Source: an uncultured Bacteroidota bacterium (GTDB taxonomy: Bacteria; Bacteroidota; Bacteroidia; Flavobacteriales; Flavobacteriaceae). Taken from it: DNA of 43,979 nt. The stretch covers positions 1 through 43,979 of the forward strand of contig CABWYN010000008.1 in assembly GCA_902509675.1 (NCBI GenBank). Reading direction: 5' to 3'. Below are positions 9,088-17,744 of this stretch, one piece after another; positions within the stretch are counted from its first letter, which is position 1; each line of letters starts with the position of its first letter. The notes below the pieces were generated by a model. It searched no databases. It was not told the origin of the DNA and was given only the letters and a program-made list of their open reading frames with translations. A program made the translations under genes and the position numbers.

Positions 9088-9927
9088 TTAAATCCTTTCC
9101 AGTGTATACTTAATTAAGGAATCTATTACTAATTTTGGATTTTTCGAATACATATCCTGAACTCTATTGGCTAGAATTGCGTTTAAGGATATGGCATTAT
9201 GTCCAAGAAAGCTAGATAAGCCATAAATTATTGCAGTTTCCATTTCAAAGTTTGTAACATTCTGTCCGTGGAATGATATTTTATTTACTTTTTTAAAATT
9301 AATTGTTGTATTTAGCGGAATTCTTGTATTTCTTCCTTGGAAAGCATAAAAACCATTACAGGTAGCTGTTAATCCTTTAAATACATCCTTAGAAATAAAC
9401 TTTTTAAACAGATCATCAGAAGATGCAAAACAATAAGCTTTATGTTTATTATCCAAATTAATCTCTGAAATACAATCACTTTTATGATCAGAAATATCAT
9501 AAAATGATAACTGTGAATTTAAATCAATAGCATGTTGGCTTATTAAAAATGAATCAACAGGAATTTTTGCTGATAAAGAGCCTGATGTTCCAATTCTGAA
9601 AAAATTTAAGGACGTATATGTCTTTTTAAATCGACTATTTACAAAATCATAATTAAATAAAGCATCTAATTCGTTAATCACTATATCAATATTACTTCCA
9701 CCAATCCCCGTAGATACAATTGAAATTCTTTTTTTATTGTAGTAGCCTGTAACAGATTTAAACTCTCTATTATGGGTAGTGAATTCAACACTACTCATAT
9801 ATTTTGACACTATATCCACCCTGTCAGGATCACCAACAAGAATTATATCTTGTGAAATTTGACCAGGTTTTAAACAGAGATGGTAAATACTCCCATCATT
9901 ATTTATAATAATTTCTGATGAATTCAT
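9088..9927 (-). CDS. Nucleoside phosphorylase (uridine phosphorylase-like, PNP/UDP family)
   Basis: 279 aa. The phosphate-binding GDPDRV near residue 32, STGIGGSNIDIVINEL near 72, RIGTSGSL near 112 and the ribose-binding NFEMETAIIYGL near 228 identify the trimer/hexamer-forming phosphorylase superfamily 1 (Udp/DeoD). The protein is most like the uridine phosphorylase branch found in Bacteroidota, but base preference cannot be read with certainty. The family cleaves nucleosides with phosphate to ribose-1-phosphate and a free base in salvage. It is third in a tight minus-strand run, oxygenase then SUI1-like gene then this gene, starting 2 bases after the SUI1-like stop. Confidence 0.87.
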   Translation of the reverse strand: MNSSEIIINNDGSIYHLCLKPGQISQDIILVGDPDRVDIVSKYMSSVEFTTHNREFKSVTGYYNKKRISIVSTGIGGSNIDIVINELDALFNYDFVNSRFKKTYTSLNFFRIGTSGSLSAKIPVDSFLISQHAIDLNSQLSFYDISDHKSDCISEINLDNKHKAYCFASSDDLFKKFISKDVFKGLTATCNGFYAFQGRNTRIPLNTTINFKKVNKISFHGQNVTNFEMETAIIYGLSSFLGHNAISLNAILANRVQDMYSKNPKLVIDSLIKYTLERI

Positions 9928-9929
9928 AT

Positions 9930-10268
9930 TTAACCTCCAACTCTTTTTACTTTGAATCCAATACTAGATAAATATTTCATAATATGATCTCTAATATCTC
10001 CTTGAATTATCAAAATATTATTTTTTACAGATCCACCCACAGAGAATTTTTGTTTAATATTTCTTGCAATTAGCTTAATTTGATCCTTGTTTATTTTATC
10101 AAACCCCTCAACAATAGTTATTGCTTTGCCTTTCCTCTTCTCATACTTGCAAAAAAGAGGATTGTTTTGGGAAAAAGAAAACTCTGGTTTTTCTTTACTA
10201 ACTTCAGATTCAACTTCAGAGTATTTATGATCTGGAAATAAATTTTCTAATTGTGATTGTAAATCCAT
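9930..10268 (-). CDS. SUI1/eIF1-like translation factor (YciH family)
   Basis: 112 aa. The C-terminal 65 residues hold a SUI1 domain: a basic segment KRKGKAITIVEGF, then DQIKLIARNIKQKFSVGGSV and NNILIIQGDIRDHI, the usual bacterial YciH/eIF1 pattern, ending KVKRVGG. The N-terminal 45 residues are acidic and of low complexity. Bacterial homologues resemble the eukaryotic start-site fidelity factor eIF1; a role in initiation or under stress is inferred, not shown. Its ATG overlaps the stop codon of the upstream oxygenase gene (TAATG, 10266-10270), so it is probably translated from the same message. Confidence 0.9.
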   Translation of the reverse strand: MDLQSQLENLFPDHKYSEVESEVSKEKPEFSFSQNNPLFCKYEKRKGKAITIVEGFDKINKDQIKLIARNIKQKFSVGGSVKNNILIIQGDIRDHIMKYLSSIGFKVKRVGG

Positions 10269-11218
10269 TACTTTTTAAGTAGACCAAGCTCTATTAATCT
10301 TTCTTCTAAAAATTTCCCTGCAGTTATATTATCAAAAGATTTTGGAGACTCTTCACTAATGCATGAATCTAAAACGTCTAGTTTCATTTCGCTCACTGGG
10401 TGCATGAAAAAAGGAATTGAATATCTTGATTTTTTCAATAATTCTTTATCAGGATTTACAACTCTATGCACTGTAGATTTTAAAACATTGTTGGTATGTC
10501 TAGATAGCATATCACCTATATTTATCATGAGTTCGTCTTCACTAGCAACAGCATCAATCCATTGTCCATCTGCACTTTTAACCTGAAGTCCTTTTCCATG
10601 AGCTCCCATAAGAAGTGTTATCAGATTAATATCTCCGTGAGCAGCGGCCCTAACAGCCTCTTTTGGGTCTTCTTTAATTGGAGGGTAATGAATGGGTCTT
10701 AGGATTGAATTTCCGTTGTTTATATAATTGTCAAAATAATCTTCACTTATATTTAGGTAAAGAGCCAAAGCTCTTAAAACATGTTTTGCCGTTTTTTCAA
10801 GATTTTTGTAAACCTCCTCACCAACTTTATTAAATTCAGGTAATTCTTCAACTATTATATTTGGAAAATAGTCATATCTGTTAACATCCTTTTCTGAAAG
10901 ATACTGACCAAAATGCCAAAACTCCTTAAGATCTCCGTGCTTACTTCCTTTTGCACTTTCTTTACCAAAAGAAACATAACCTCTTTGACCCGAATACTCA
11001 GGATGTTCATATTTTTTCTTAATATCTACTGGAAGATCAAAAAATAATTTTATTTGTGCATAAAGATTTTTAACTAGCTCATCGTCTAAAAAATGCCCTC
11101 TTACGGCACAAAAGCCAATTTCCTGAAATGCTTTCCCAATTGAATCTACAAACAAGCTTTTTCTATTAGGATCATCACTTAAAAAATCATTTAAATCAAC
11201 AGATGGAATTTTATTCAT
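10268..11218 (-). CDS. Isopenicillin N synthase-like 2-oxoglutarate/Fe(II) oxygenase
   Basis: 316 aa with the DIOX_N domain in the first 120 residues (IGKAFQEIGFCAVRGH) and a 2OG-FeII oxygenase domain from about 170. The iron triad is visible as His194 and Asp196 (AHGD) with His251 (STVHRVVNP), and the R-x-S pair that binds the 2-oxoglutarate carboxylate as Arg265/Ser267 (SRYSIPFF). The fold is that of isopenicillin N synthase, but the many bacterial members act on unknown small molecules and nothing here fixes the substrate. It is first in a three-gene minus-strand operon. A TAnnTTTG box (11239-11246) lies 20 bases before the ATG. Confidence 0.9.
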   Translation of the reverse strand: MNKIPSVDLNDFLSDDPNRKSLFVDSIGKAFQEIGFCAVRGHFLDDELVKNLYAQIKLFFDLPVDIKKKYEHPEYSGQRGYVSFGKESAKGSKHGDLKEFWHFGQYLSEKDVNRYDYFPNIIVEELPEFNKVGEEVYKNLEKTAKHVLRALALYLNISEDYFDNYINNGNSILRPIHYPPIKEDPKEAVRAAAHGDINLITLLMGAHGKGLQVKSADGQWIDAVASEDELMINIGDMLSRHTNNVLKSTVHRVVNPDKELLKKSRYSIPFFMHPVSEMKLDVLDSCISEESPKSFDNITAGKFLEERLIELGLLKK

Positions 11219-11238
11219 AATATTTTTAATTATATATT

Positions 11239-11246
11239 CAAAGATA
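11239..11246 (-). promoter_or_regulatory. Candidate -7 promoter box (TAnnTTTG) for the 2OG oxygenase operon
   Basis: On the minus strand the bases read TATCTTTG, an exact fit to the Bacteroidota -7 consensus. It would start transcription about 15 bases before the ATG at 11218. No TTG -33 element is present at 17-23 bases upstream, so support is partial. Confidence 0.45.
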
Positions 11247-11332
11247 ATAAATGTTAATAACTTAGAATTTAAGTGAAAATTTAGTCAAGTAGTTATTATT
11301 TATAATTTATAATTTGATGTTAATTTTAAGAC

Positions 11333-13306
11333 ATGAATTTTTCTGATTCGAAAATAAATACATCGACATTAATCGAACTCTACACTAGCATGTTGCTTCC
11401 AAGGATGATCGAAGAAAAAATGTTAATCTTACTAAGGCAAGGAAAGATATCTAAATGGTTTTCAGGGATCGGTCAGGAAGCTATTTCAGTAGGTGTTACT
11501 AAAGCGCTAGAGAAGGAAGAGTATATTTTCCCAATGCATAGAAATCTCGGTGTGTTTACATCAAGAGATATTCCTCTATATAGACTTTTTTCACAATGGC
11601 AGGGAAAAGGTAACGGATTTACGAAGGGACGAGATAGATCTTTTCATTTTGGCACTAAAGAGTTTAACATAATCGGAATGATTTCTCATTTAGGTCCTCA
11701 AATGGGTGTCGCAGACGGAGTTGCGTTACATAATTTAATCAAAAAGAATAAGAAAGCTACTGTTGTTTTTAGCGGGGAAGGAGGTACCAGTGAAGGAGAC
11801 TTTCATGAAGCCTTAAATGTTGCTTCTGTTTGGAACTTGCCAATTATATTTATTGTAGAAAATAATGGTTATGGATTATCAACACCTACTAGTGAACAAT
11901 ACAATTGTAAAAATATTTCTGACAGAGGAATTGGTTATGGAATGAAATCTATGACCCTAGAAGGAAATAACGTAATTGAGGTTTATTCTAAAATAAAAGA
12001 AATCAGAAAAAAAATAATTAAAAATCCTCAACCTTATTTAATCGAATTTAAAACTTTTAGAATGAGGGGTCATGAAGAAGCCAGTGGAACAAAATATGTT
12101 CCTCAAGAACTTTTAGATGAATGGACAAAAAAAGACCCCGTCAAAAATTTTGAAGATTTTTTAATTAATTCGTCAGTTATTTCAAATGAAGATGTGAATA
12201 AAATTAGAAAAAGTATAACATCCGAAATCGAAAAAAATCTTGAATTATCCTTCAATGAAAATAACGTAAAGTCGTCTATAGACAATGAATTATCCGATGT
12301 TTATGCTGATTTTAACTACAAAAAAATTGAGAAATCTAATGATGTTCGAGAAATGAGACTCGTGGACTCAATTTCTGATGGACTAAAAGAGGCAATGTTA
12401 AAATATGAAGACCTAATCATTATGGGACAAGATATTGCAGAATATGGAGGTGTTTTTAAAATTACTGAAGGTTTTATTGATTTGTTTGGAAAAAATAGAA
12501 TAAGAAATACTCCAATATGTGAATCGTCGATAATTGAAATTGCAATGGGCTTATCTATCTGTGATAGAAAAAGTATTGTTGAACTTCAATTTTCGGATTT
12601 TATTACATCAGGATTTAATCCCGTTGTTAATTATTTAGCTAAGTCACATTACAGATGGGGTCAAAAAGCGGATATAGTCTTACGAATGCCATGTGGAGCA
12701 GGAGTAGGGGCAGGACCATTTCACTCACAAACTAATGAGGCGTGGTTTACAAAAACGCCGGGATTAATCGTAATATATCCTTCTTCTCCCGAAGATGCTA
12801 AGGGATTACTAATATCGGCAATTGAAAATCCAAATCCAGTTTTATTTTTTGAACACAAAGCACTATACAGAAGTATTAGAGGTAATGTCCCTGTCGGATA
12901 TTATAATATTGAAATAGGTAAAGCTAAAATGTTAAATGTCGGGGCAGACATTAGTATAATAACATATGGATCTGGTGTCTATGAGGCGTTAAAAACTATA
13001 AAAAAATTGGATTTAAATGCTGACCTAATTGACTTAAGAACTCTGGCCCCTCTAGACAAGGATTGTATTATAAGTTCGGTTAATAAAACAGGTAAGGCTA
13101 TCATTTTACAGGAGGATAGTTTGTTTGGAGGTATTGCATCTGATATTTCATCTATCATAATGGAGAATTGCTTTGAAAATTTAGACGCTCCCGTGATCAG
13201 GGTTGGAAGTTTAGACACACCTATTCCATTTGATGAAAATCTTGAAAAACAATACCTGCCTTTTCAAAGATTTGAATCTGAGATTCTTAAACTTATCAGC
13301 TACTAA
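11333..13306 (+). CDS. Thiamine diphosphate-dependent 2-oxoacid dehydrogenase E1, fused alpha and beta subunits
   Basis: 657 aa. Residues 1-300 are an E1 alpha domain with the ThDP/Mg motif running from GEG (148-150) to ENN (176-178), and MRGHEEASGTKYVP near 245. From about residue 341 an E1 beta domain begins (EMRLVDSISDGLKEAM), with QDIAEYGGVFKIT, NTPICESSIIEIAMGLS, RMPCGAGVGAGPFHSQTNEA and VPVGYYNIEIGKA. Separate subunits are normal for E1 alpha2beta2; the single-chain fusion is common in Bacteroidota. The sequence best fits a branched-chain (2-oxoisovalerate) type, but a pyruvate or other 2-oxoacid substrate cannot be excluded. E2 and E3 genes are not in the window. Its first motif reads GEG where GDG is usual, a conservative change. 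Confidence 0.93.
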   Translation: MNFSDSKINTSTLIELYTSMLLPRMIEEKMLILLRQGKISKWFSGIGQEAISVGVTKALEKEEYIFPMHRNLGVFTSRDIPLYRLFSQWQGKGNGFTKGRDRSFHFGTKEFNIIGMISHLGPQMGVADGVALHNLIKKNKKATVVFSGEGGTSEGDFHEALNVASVWNLPIIFIVENNGYGLSTPTSEQYNCKNISDRGIGYGMKSMTLEGNNVIEVYSKIKEIRKKIIKNPQPYLIEFKTFRMRGHEEASGTKYVPQELLDEWTKKDPVKNFEDFLINSSVISNEDVNKIRKSITSEIEKNLELSFNENNVKSSIDNELSDVYADFNYKKIEKSNDVREMRLVDSISDGLKEAMLKYEDLIIMGQDIAEYGGVFKITEGFIDLFGKNRIRNTPICESSIIEIAMGLSICDRKSIVELQFSDFITSGFNPVVNYLAKSHYRWGQKADIVLRMPCGAGVGAGPFHSQTNEAWFTKTPGLIVIYPSSPEDAKGLLISAIENPNPVLFFEHKALYRSIRGNVPVGYYNIEIGKAKMLNVGADISIITYGSGVYEALKTIKKLDLNADLIDLRTLAPLDKDCIISSVNKTGKAIILQEDSLFGGIASDISSIIMENCFENLDAPVIRVGSLDTPIPFDENLEKQYLPFQRFESEILKLISY

Positions 13307-13368
13307 TATATTTTATAAATATTCTTTACAATTTTTTAAAAAAACATACAAAAACTTATAATTCTTGT

Positions 13369-13376
13369 TATTTTTG
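13369..13376 (+). promoter_or_regulatory. Candidate -7 promoter box for the helicase-HMA-GT9 operon
   Basis: TATTTTTG matches TAnnTTTG and ends 18 bases before the helicase ATG (13395). No -33 TTG sits at standard spacing, and the surrounding DNA is very A+T-rich, so the match could be by chance. Confidence 0.4.
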
Positions 13377-13394
13377 CAAATCTGATTTAATAAA

Positions 13395-14903
13395 ATGCCA
13401 ATAAAAAGTGAAATAGATTTATACAATTATCAGAGTGGTGCAATTGATAAGATTTTTGAAAGATTTGAAGATTGTCCAAATGATTATCATTTGTTATATC
13501 AACTACCTACAGGTGGTGGAAAAACAATAATTTTTTCTGAAATTGTAAGGCAATATCTTAAACTAAAAAAGAAAAAAGTTGTTGTTTTAACTCATAGAAT
13601 TGAGTTATGTAATCAGACATCAAAAGTTTTAAGTGATTTTGGCGTGCTGAACAAAGTTATAAACAGTAAAGCTGAACTTGATGATCAAGAGAACTATAGT
13701 TGTTTTGTAGCTATGGTTGAAACTCTAAATAACAGGCTAATTGACGATAAATTAGATATTTCTGATGTAGGATTAGTGATCATTGATGAGGCTCATTATA
13801 ATTCATTCACAAAACTTTTCAAGTTTTTTAGTTCTGCATTTATGCTTGGAGTCACAGCAACCCCGTTGAGTTCGAATATAAATCTACCAATGACAGACAA
13901 TTATGATGAATTAATTGTTGGGGAGTCTATTAGTGAATTAATTAAAAATAACTTTTTAGCTAAAGCTAATCTATACACCTATAATGTGGGTCTAACATCA
14001 TTGATCGTTGGTGCCAACGGAGATTATACAGTAAAGTCATCAGAAGAATTGTACACTAATAATGATATGCTTTCAAAATTGTTAATTGCCTATGAAGAAA
14101 GATGTTTAAATAAGAAGACTTTAATTTTTAATAACGGAATTAATACATCTCTCATTGTTTATGATACATTTAAAAAAGCAGGATTAAATATTAGACATCT
14201 TGATAATACAGCCACTAAAAAGCAAAGGGCAGATACTTTAAAATGGTTTAAAGAAACAGAAGATGCCATTTTAACCTCAGTAAGTATCTTAACTACAGGA
14301 TTTGATGAACCAACTGTAAAATGTATAATGATTAATAGGGCAACAAAATCTTTGACCCTATATTATCAAATGATCGGAAGAGGATCTAGGCTTTTAAAAG
14401 ATAAAAATACATTTGAAGTTATTGATTTAGGAAATAACTTTTACAGATTTGGAGAATGGGGTTCAGATATTGACTGGCACAAGATTTTTAGAAATCCTTT
14501 GAACTATTTAGACAGTATTCAATCTGATGAAGAAATTGAGGGTAGATTCAGATATGAAATGCCAGAAGAAATTAAAGAGTTATTTTCAAATTCAAAAAAT
14601 TTATTTTTCGATGTTAACAAAATATATGTTTCTTCGATACAAAACGGAAAATCTTCAAAAACAGTACTAGAAAAAGCGATTGATCATCATTCTCTAATCT
14701 GTGTCGAAAATAGTGAAGATGAATTTGATGCCTTAATCCTGGTAAAAGAATTAGCTGATGATATTGATTATGTTATTAAAAGATATTCTAAATGTATAAG
14801 CAAAAGCACTAATAATTTTTTAGAATGGTTAACACAGGACTACAAGAAGCGGTTAAGAACCAATATCAGGGTTAATTTTGAAGAAATAAAAAACAAAAAA
14901 TAA
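13395..14903 (+). CDS. Superfamily 2 DEAD/DEAH-box helicase (RadD/SSL2-like)
   Basis: 502 aa with both RecA domains. Walker A QLPTGGGKT has Lys43, motif Ia is LTHRIEL near 66, motif II is DEAH at residues 131-134, motif III is VTATP near 155, and motif VI is YYQMIGRGSR near 325. The last 110 residues form an unassigned helical tail rich in acidic and lysine residues. The layout matches the COG1061 group of DNA helicase/translocases that includes RadD and XPB/SSL2-like proteins; a repair role is inferred. No nuclease or restriction partner is beside it. It begins a three-gene run with 16 bases to the HMA-like gene. Confidence 0.88.
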   Translation: MPIKSEIDLYNYQSGAIDKIFERFEDCPNDYHLLYQLPTGGGKTIIFSEIVRQYLKLKKKKVVVLTHRIELCNQTSKVLSDFGVLNKVINSKAELDDQENYSCFVAMVETLNNRLIDDKLDISDVGLVIIDEAHYNSFTKLFKFFSSAFMLGVTATPLSSNINLPMTDNYDELIVGESISELIKNNFLAKANLYTYNVGLTSLIVGANGDYTVKSSEELYTNNDMLSKLLIAYEERCLNKKTLIFNNGINTSLIVYDTFKKAGLNIRHLDNTATKKQRADTLKWFKETEDAILTSVSILTTGFDEPTVKCIMINRATKSLTLYYQMIGRGSRLLKDKNTFEVIDLGNNFYRFGEWGSDIDWHKIFRNPLNYLDSIQSDEEIEGRFRYEMPEEIKELFSNSKNLFFDVNKIYVSSIQNGKSSKTVLEKAIDHHSLICVENSEDEFDALILVKELADDIDYVIKRYSKCISKSTNNFLEWLTQDYKKRLRTNIRVNFEEIKNKK

Positions 14904-14919
14904 TTTTGTAATTTTAAAT

Positions 14920-15414
14920 ATGAGTTTTATCAACTGGCATAAAAATTACGTTAAAAAAAGTTTAAATATGTTTGGATTATCTAATTATCAAGGGTTTTGG
15001 ATTTCCTTTGTCAAGGGATTAATATTTGGAGCTATTATTATGTGGTTCGTTGGATGTAAAGAGAAGGTATTGATTAAAAATGCTCCGATTTCAAATATTG
15101 ATATCTCAACAAGTACTCAGTCAGACTATAGTATTGGCGTAAAAGGTAACTGCGGTATGTGTAAAACCACTATTGAAAAAGCAGTTAAAGACTTAGATTT
15201 TGTAGAAAATACAGAGTGGGGGATACAAACAAAAATTTTAGATGTTGAATTTAGCGATTCTTCAATTTTTGATTTAGAAAAGCTAAATATAGCTATTACC
15301 GAATCTGGTTATGAAACCATGAGTTCTACTGCAAATCAATCTTCATACGATGCTTTACCAGGATGCTGTAAATATGATCGCAACATGGAAGTTTACAGTC
15401 CTAAATCTGATTAA
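14920..15414 (+). CDS. Membrane-anchored heavy-metal-associated (HMA-like) domain protein
   Basis: 164 aa. Residues 27-45 form one hydrophobic segment (FWISFVKGLIFGAIIMWFV) ending in G-C46; the VGC could act as a lipobox if translation began at the internal Met17, otherwise this is a membrane anchor. Residues 70-135 form an HMA-like ferredoxin fold: GVKGNCGMCKTTIEKAV carries Cys78 and Cys81 (C-x2-C, shifted from the usual GMTCxxC), and ESGYETMSST closes the domain. A second cysteine pair, LPGCCKYD (Cys149, Cys150), lies near the C-terminus. Binding of a soft metal such as copper or zinc outside the cytoplasm is inferred. No copper ATPase is nearby. The gene is 16 bases after the helicase and 2 bases before the GT9 start. 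Confidence 0.8.
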   Translation: MSFINWHKNYVKKSLNMFGLSNYQGFWISFVKGLIFGAIIMWFVGCKEKVLIKNAPISNIDISTSTQSDYSIGVKGNCGMCKTTIEKAVKDLDFVENTEWGIQTKILDVEFSDSSIFDLEKLNIAITESGYETMSSTANQSSYDALPGCCKYDRNMEVYSPKSD

Positions 15415-15416
15415 TA

Positions 15417-16454
15417 TTGAATCCTAAGGGGAATATAAATTACTTAAGGAGAAAAATAACTAGATTTTTTTCATCATTAATTATCGGAAATAGTAATTCT
15501 GAAAAAAATTTCAATCAGGATATAACGCAAGTAAAGAGAATCTTAATAATTAGGCCTAATCATAGGCTTGGTAATGCTTTACTTTTAACACCTTTAGTCA
15601 AAGAAATAGTTAAAATTTTTCCGAATGCAGAAATTCATTTATTCTTAAAGGGTAATATTGGAAATGTGGTTTTTGAAAACTATAAAGATGTCACTAAAAT
15701 TATAAAATTACCCAGGAAAGCTTTTACAAATCTATTTGATTATTTTTTTAGTTGGCTTTCTATTTTCAAAGTTAAATATGACGTGTCAATAAATGCAAAT
15801 AGAACTTCATCATCTGGAAAATTAGCGGTTAAACTCTCAAGATCAAAATATAAATTTTACAATATGCCAAATGACAATTTTTCTGACATAAAAGATTATA
15901 TTCATAATGCTAAAAACCCTATTTATAATATAAGGTTTCAGATTAAAAATAAGTTTAATAGACTTGGTAAAAAAATATATAAACTGGATATCAAATTAAG
16001 AGAATATGAGATTGAAAATGGAAATAAATTATTAAAATCCATGTTCAAAGATGAGAAACCCGTAATTTCTATCTTCACATTTGCTACCGGTGATAAATGT
16101 TATAGTAAAAATTGGTGGAATAATTTTTATACAAAAATTAAATATTTTGAAGATGAGTACAATATTCTTGAAATTCTTCCAATGGAAAATGTCTCACAGA
16201 TTAATTTTAAAGCAAAATCATATTACAGTAGAGATATCAGAGAAATTGCTAGTCTAATGTCTAATGTTAGATTATTTATTGGAGCTGATAGCGGCATGAT
16301 GCATTTAGCTCATTCAAGTAACGTTTGTACGATTGGACTATTTAATATTACTGAACCGGAATTTTATGGTGTATACGGAGATCATAATATTTCCATCAAT
16401 ACGAATAATAATAATTTAGATTACATATTAGATCGTATCAAAGAAAGAATCTAA
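15417..16454 (+). CDS. Glycosyltransferase family 9 (heptosyltransferase-like), TTG start
   Basis: 345 aa. The N-terminal RILIIRPNHRLGNALLLTPL near residue 42 is the GT9 signature, followed by FPNAEIHLFLKG. In the C-terminal domain, GADSGMMHLAHS near residue 290 is the nucleotide-sugar motif shared by heptosyltransferases. The family adds sugars, often heptoses, to the LPS core on the cytoplasmic face; donor and acceptor are not determined here. The start is decided by absence: the in-frame stop TGA at 15408-15410 leaves only TTA, ATA and TTG before the coding sequence, and the first internal Met is near residue 150, past the donor-side domain. TTG at 15417, two bases after the preceding stop, is therefore the start. 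It probably belongs to the helicase-HMA transcript. Confidence 0.88.
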   Translation: MNPKGNINYLRRKITRFFSSLIIGNSNSEKNFNQDITQVKRILIIRPNHRLGNALLLTPLVKEIVKIFPNAEIHLFLKGNIGNVVFENYKDVTKIIKLPRKAFTNLFDYFFSWLSIFKVKYDVSINANRTSSSGKLAVKLSRSKYKFYNMPNDNFSDIKDYIHNAKNPIYNIRFQIKNKFNRLGKKIYKLDIKLREYEIENGNKLLKSMFKDEKPVISIFTFATGDKCYSKNWWNNFYTKIKYFEDEYNILEILPMENVSQINFKAKSYYSRDIREIASLMSNVRLFIGADSGMMHLAHSSNVCTIGLFNITEPEFYGVYGDHNISINTNNNNLDYILDRIKERI

Positions 16455-16531
16455 TCATATTTGTCTTATAATTTATATTATGTAAAATAGGATTTATTAG
16501 TTCTTACTACTCTGTGTATTTAATATATAGA

Positions 16532-17629
16532 TTAGTTTTTTTCTATATATACCGAAGTTGACGGGAACGCAAACTCACATTTATATTTATTGACTATATC
16601 AATAATATCATAATTTATTTTTTGTTGAGCATCAATTAAAACTTCCCAATCTGGACTATTAACATAATATAATACCATTATATCCAAAGAGCTTGCACCA
16701 AAATTTAAAAAACGCACCCTTCCGTCTTGATTAGTCATTGGATGATCATCGATTAAAGACTGGATATCCTTAACAATACTTTTTATATTATCAACAGAAG
16801 TATCATACGTTAGGCCAATATTAAATTTAACTCTTCTTACAGGTCTAGCTCCTAAATTATCTAGTTCAGTACTGATAATATTCTTATTTGGAACAGTTAC
16901 TACACTTTTATCAAAAGTTCTAATTCTTGTACTTCTAAATCCGACTTTTTCAACAGTTCCCGTTACGCCTCCTAGCGTAACAGTATCCCCAACAGTAAAG
17001 GGTTTATCGAAAAAAATTGTAAAAGAGCCTAATAAATTTTCAAGGCTTTCTTTTGAAGCTAGAGCAAAAGCTACACCTCCAATACCAAGACCTGTAACTA
17101 GAGCAGTAATGTTTACATCAAAAACATCACCCAATATCATTACAGCTCCTAATACAATGGAAATAACCTTTGCTAAATCAATTGCGAAAGGAATTAACTG
17201 ATCATCTACCTTACTTTCAGTTTCAAGAGCTTTATTCTTTAATTTATATCCAACAAAATCAATGGATCTTAATATTACCCAAAAAACTGTTATCAATAAT
17301 AAAAAATTAAATCCTTTAGAAGCTAGGACACTAATATCAATTCCTTCCTCAGATGAGTTTAAAAAACTAGGAATATTTATAAATTTTACCGAAAAATAGA
17401 ATAAAATTAAAATGAGAAAATATTGTAGTGGTTTGTTAAGTAAATTTTTGAATTTTAAAGTGTCTGCATCATTATGGCCTTTACCAAAAAATTTAAAAAG
17501 AATCTTGATAAGAATCGATTTAACCGGAATTATAATTAAATAACCAACAATGATAAACAATAGAAAAAAAAGATAATCCCTTAGAGTGTTGTCAAAAAGT
17601 TCAATATTTAAAAATTCTAGTGTTTCCAT
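16532..17629 (-). CDS. Small-conductance mechanosensitive channel (MscS family)
   Basis: 365 aa from the ATG at 17629. There are about five membrane segments; the pore-lining helix and beta domain are clear: VTGLGIGGVAFALASKESLENLLGS, then TIFFDKPFTVGDTV, TGTVEKVGFRSTRIRTFD and VTVPNKNI. The family releases solutes from the inner membrane on hypo-osmotic shock. An in-frame TTG at 17644 would add five residues but lies inside a TAnnTTTG promoter-like box (17642-17649), so the ATG is preferred. The gene converges on the GT9 gene across 77 bases and diverges from the first lipoprotein gene. Confidence 0.93.
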   Translation of the reverse strand: METLEFLNIELFDNTLRDYLFFLLFIIVGYLIIIPVKSILIKILFKFFGKGHNDADTLKFKNLLNKPLQYFLILILFYFSVKFINIPSFLNSSEEGIDISVLASKGFNFLLLITVFWVILRSIDFVGYKLKNKALETESKVDDQLIPFAIDLAKVISIVLGAVMILGDVFDVNITALVTGLGIGGVAFALASKESLENLLGSFTIFFDKPFTVGDTVTLGGVTGTVEKVGFRSTRIRTFDKSVVTVPNKNIISTELDNLGARPVRRVKFNIGLTYDTSVDNIKSIVKDIQSLIDDHPMTNQDGRVRFLNFGASSLDIMVLYYVNSPDWEVLIDAQQKINYDIIDIVNKYKCEFAFPSTSVYIEKN

Positions 17630-17641
17630 AAAATATTTTTT

Positions 17642-17649
17642 CAAAAATA
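17642..17649 (-). promoter_or_regulatory. Candidate -7 promoter box for mscS-like gene
   Basis: On the minus strand the bases read TATTTTTG, matching TAnnTTTG, 12 bases before the preferred ATG. The implied leader would be only a few bases. No -33 TTG is seen at standard distance. Confidence 0.4.
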
Positions 17650-17744
17650 TTAAAAATAAATCTATAGATGTATTTAATTAACCTAATTTATCATTAAATT
17701 CATTTTATAAAATTATAACTAATCTTACTAATACTTAATTATTT

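Noticed and set aside
13395-14903. SF2 helicase as part of a defence or restriction system
   Set aside because: No methylase, nuclease, or other defence gene is adjacent, and the neighbours are an HMA-like protein and a glycosyltransferase.
16523-16550. Inverted repeat ATATATAG/CTATATAT between the GT9 and MscS genes as a terminator
   Set aside because: The 8-bp stem is nearly all A-T with a 12-base loop and overlaps the MscS stop codon; it is too weak to call.
17642-17644. Upstream TTG as start of the MscS gene
   Set aside because: It lies inside a TAnnTTTG box, and an in-frame ATG follows at 17629.
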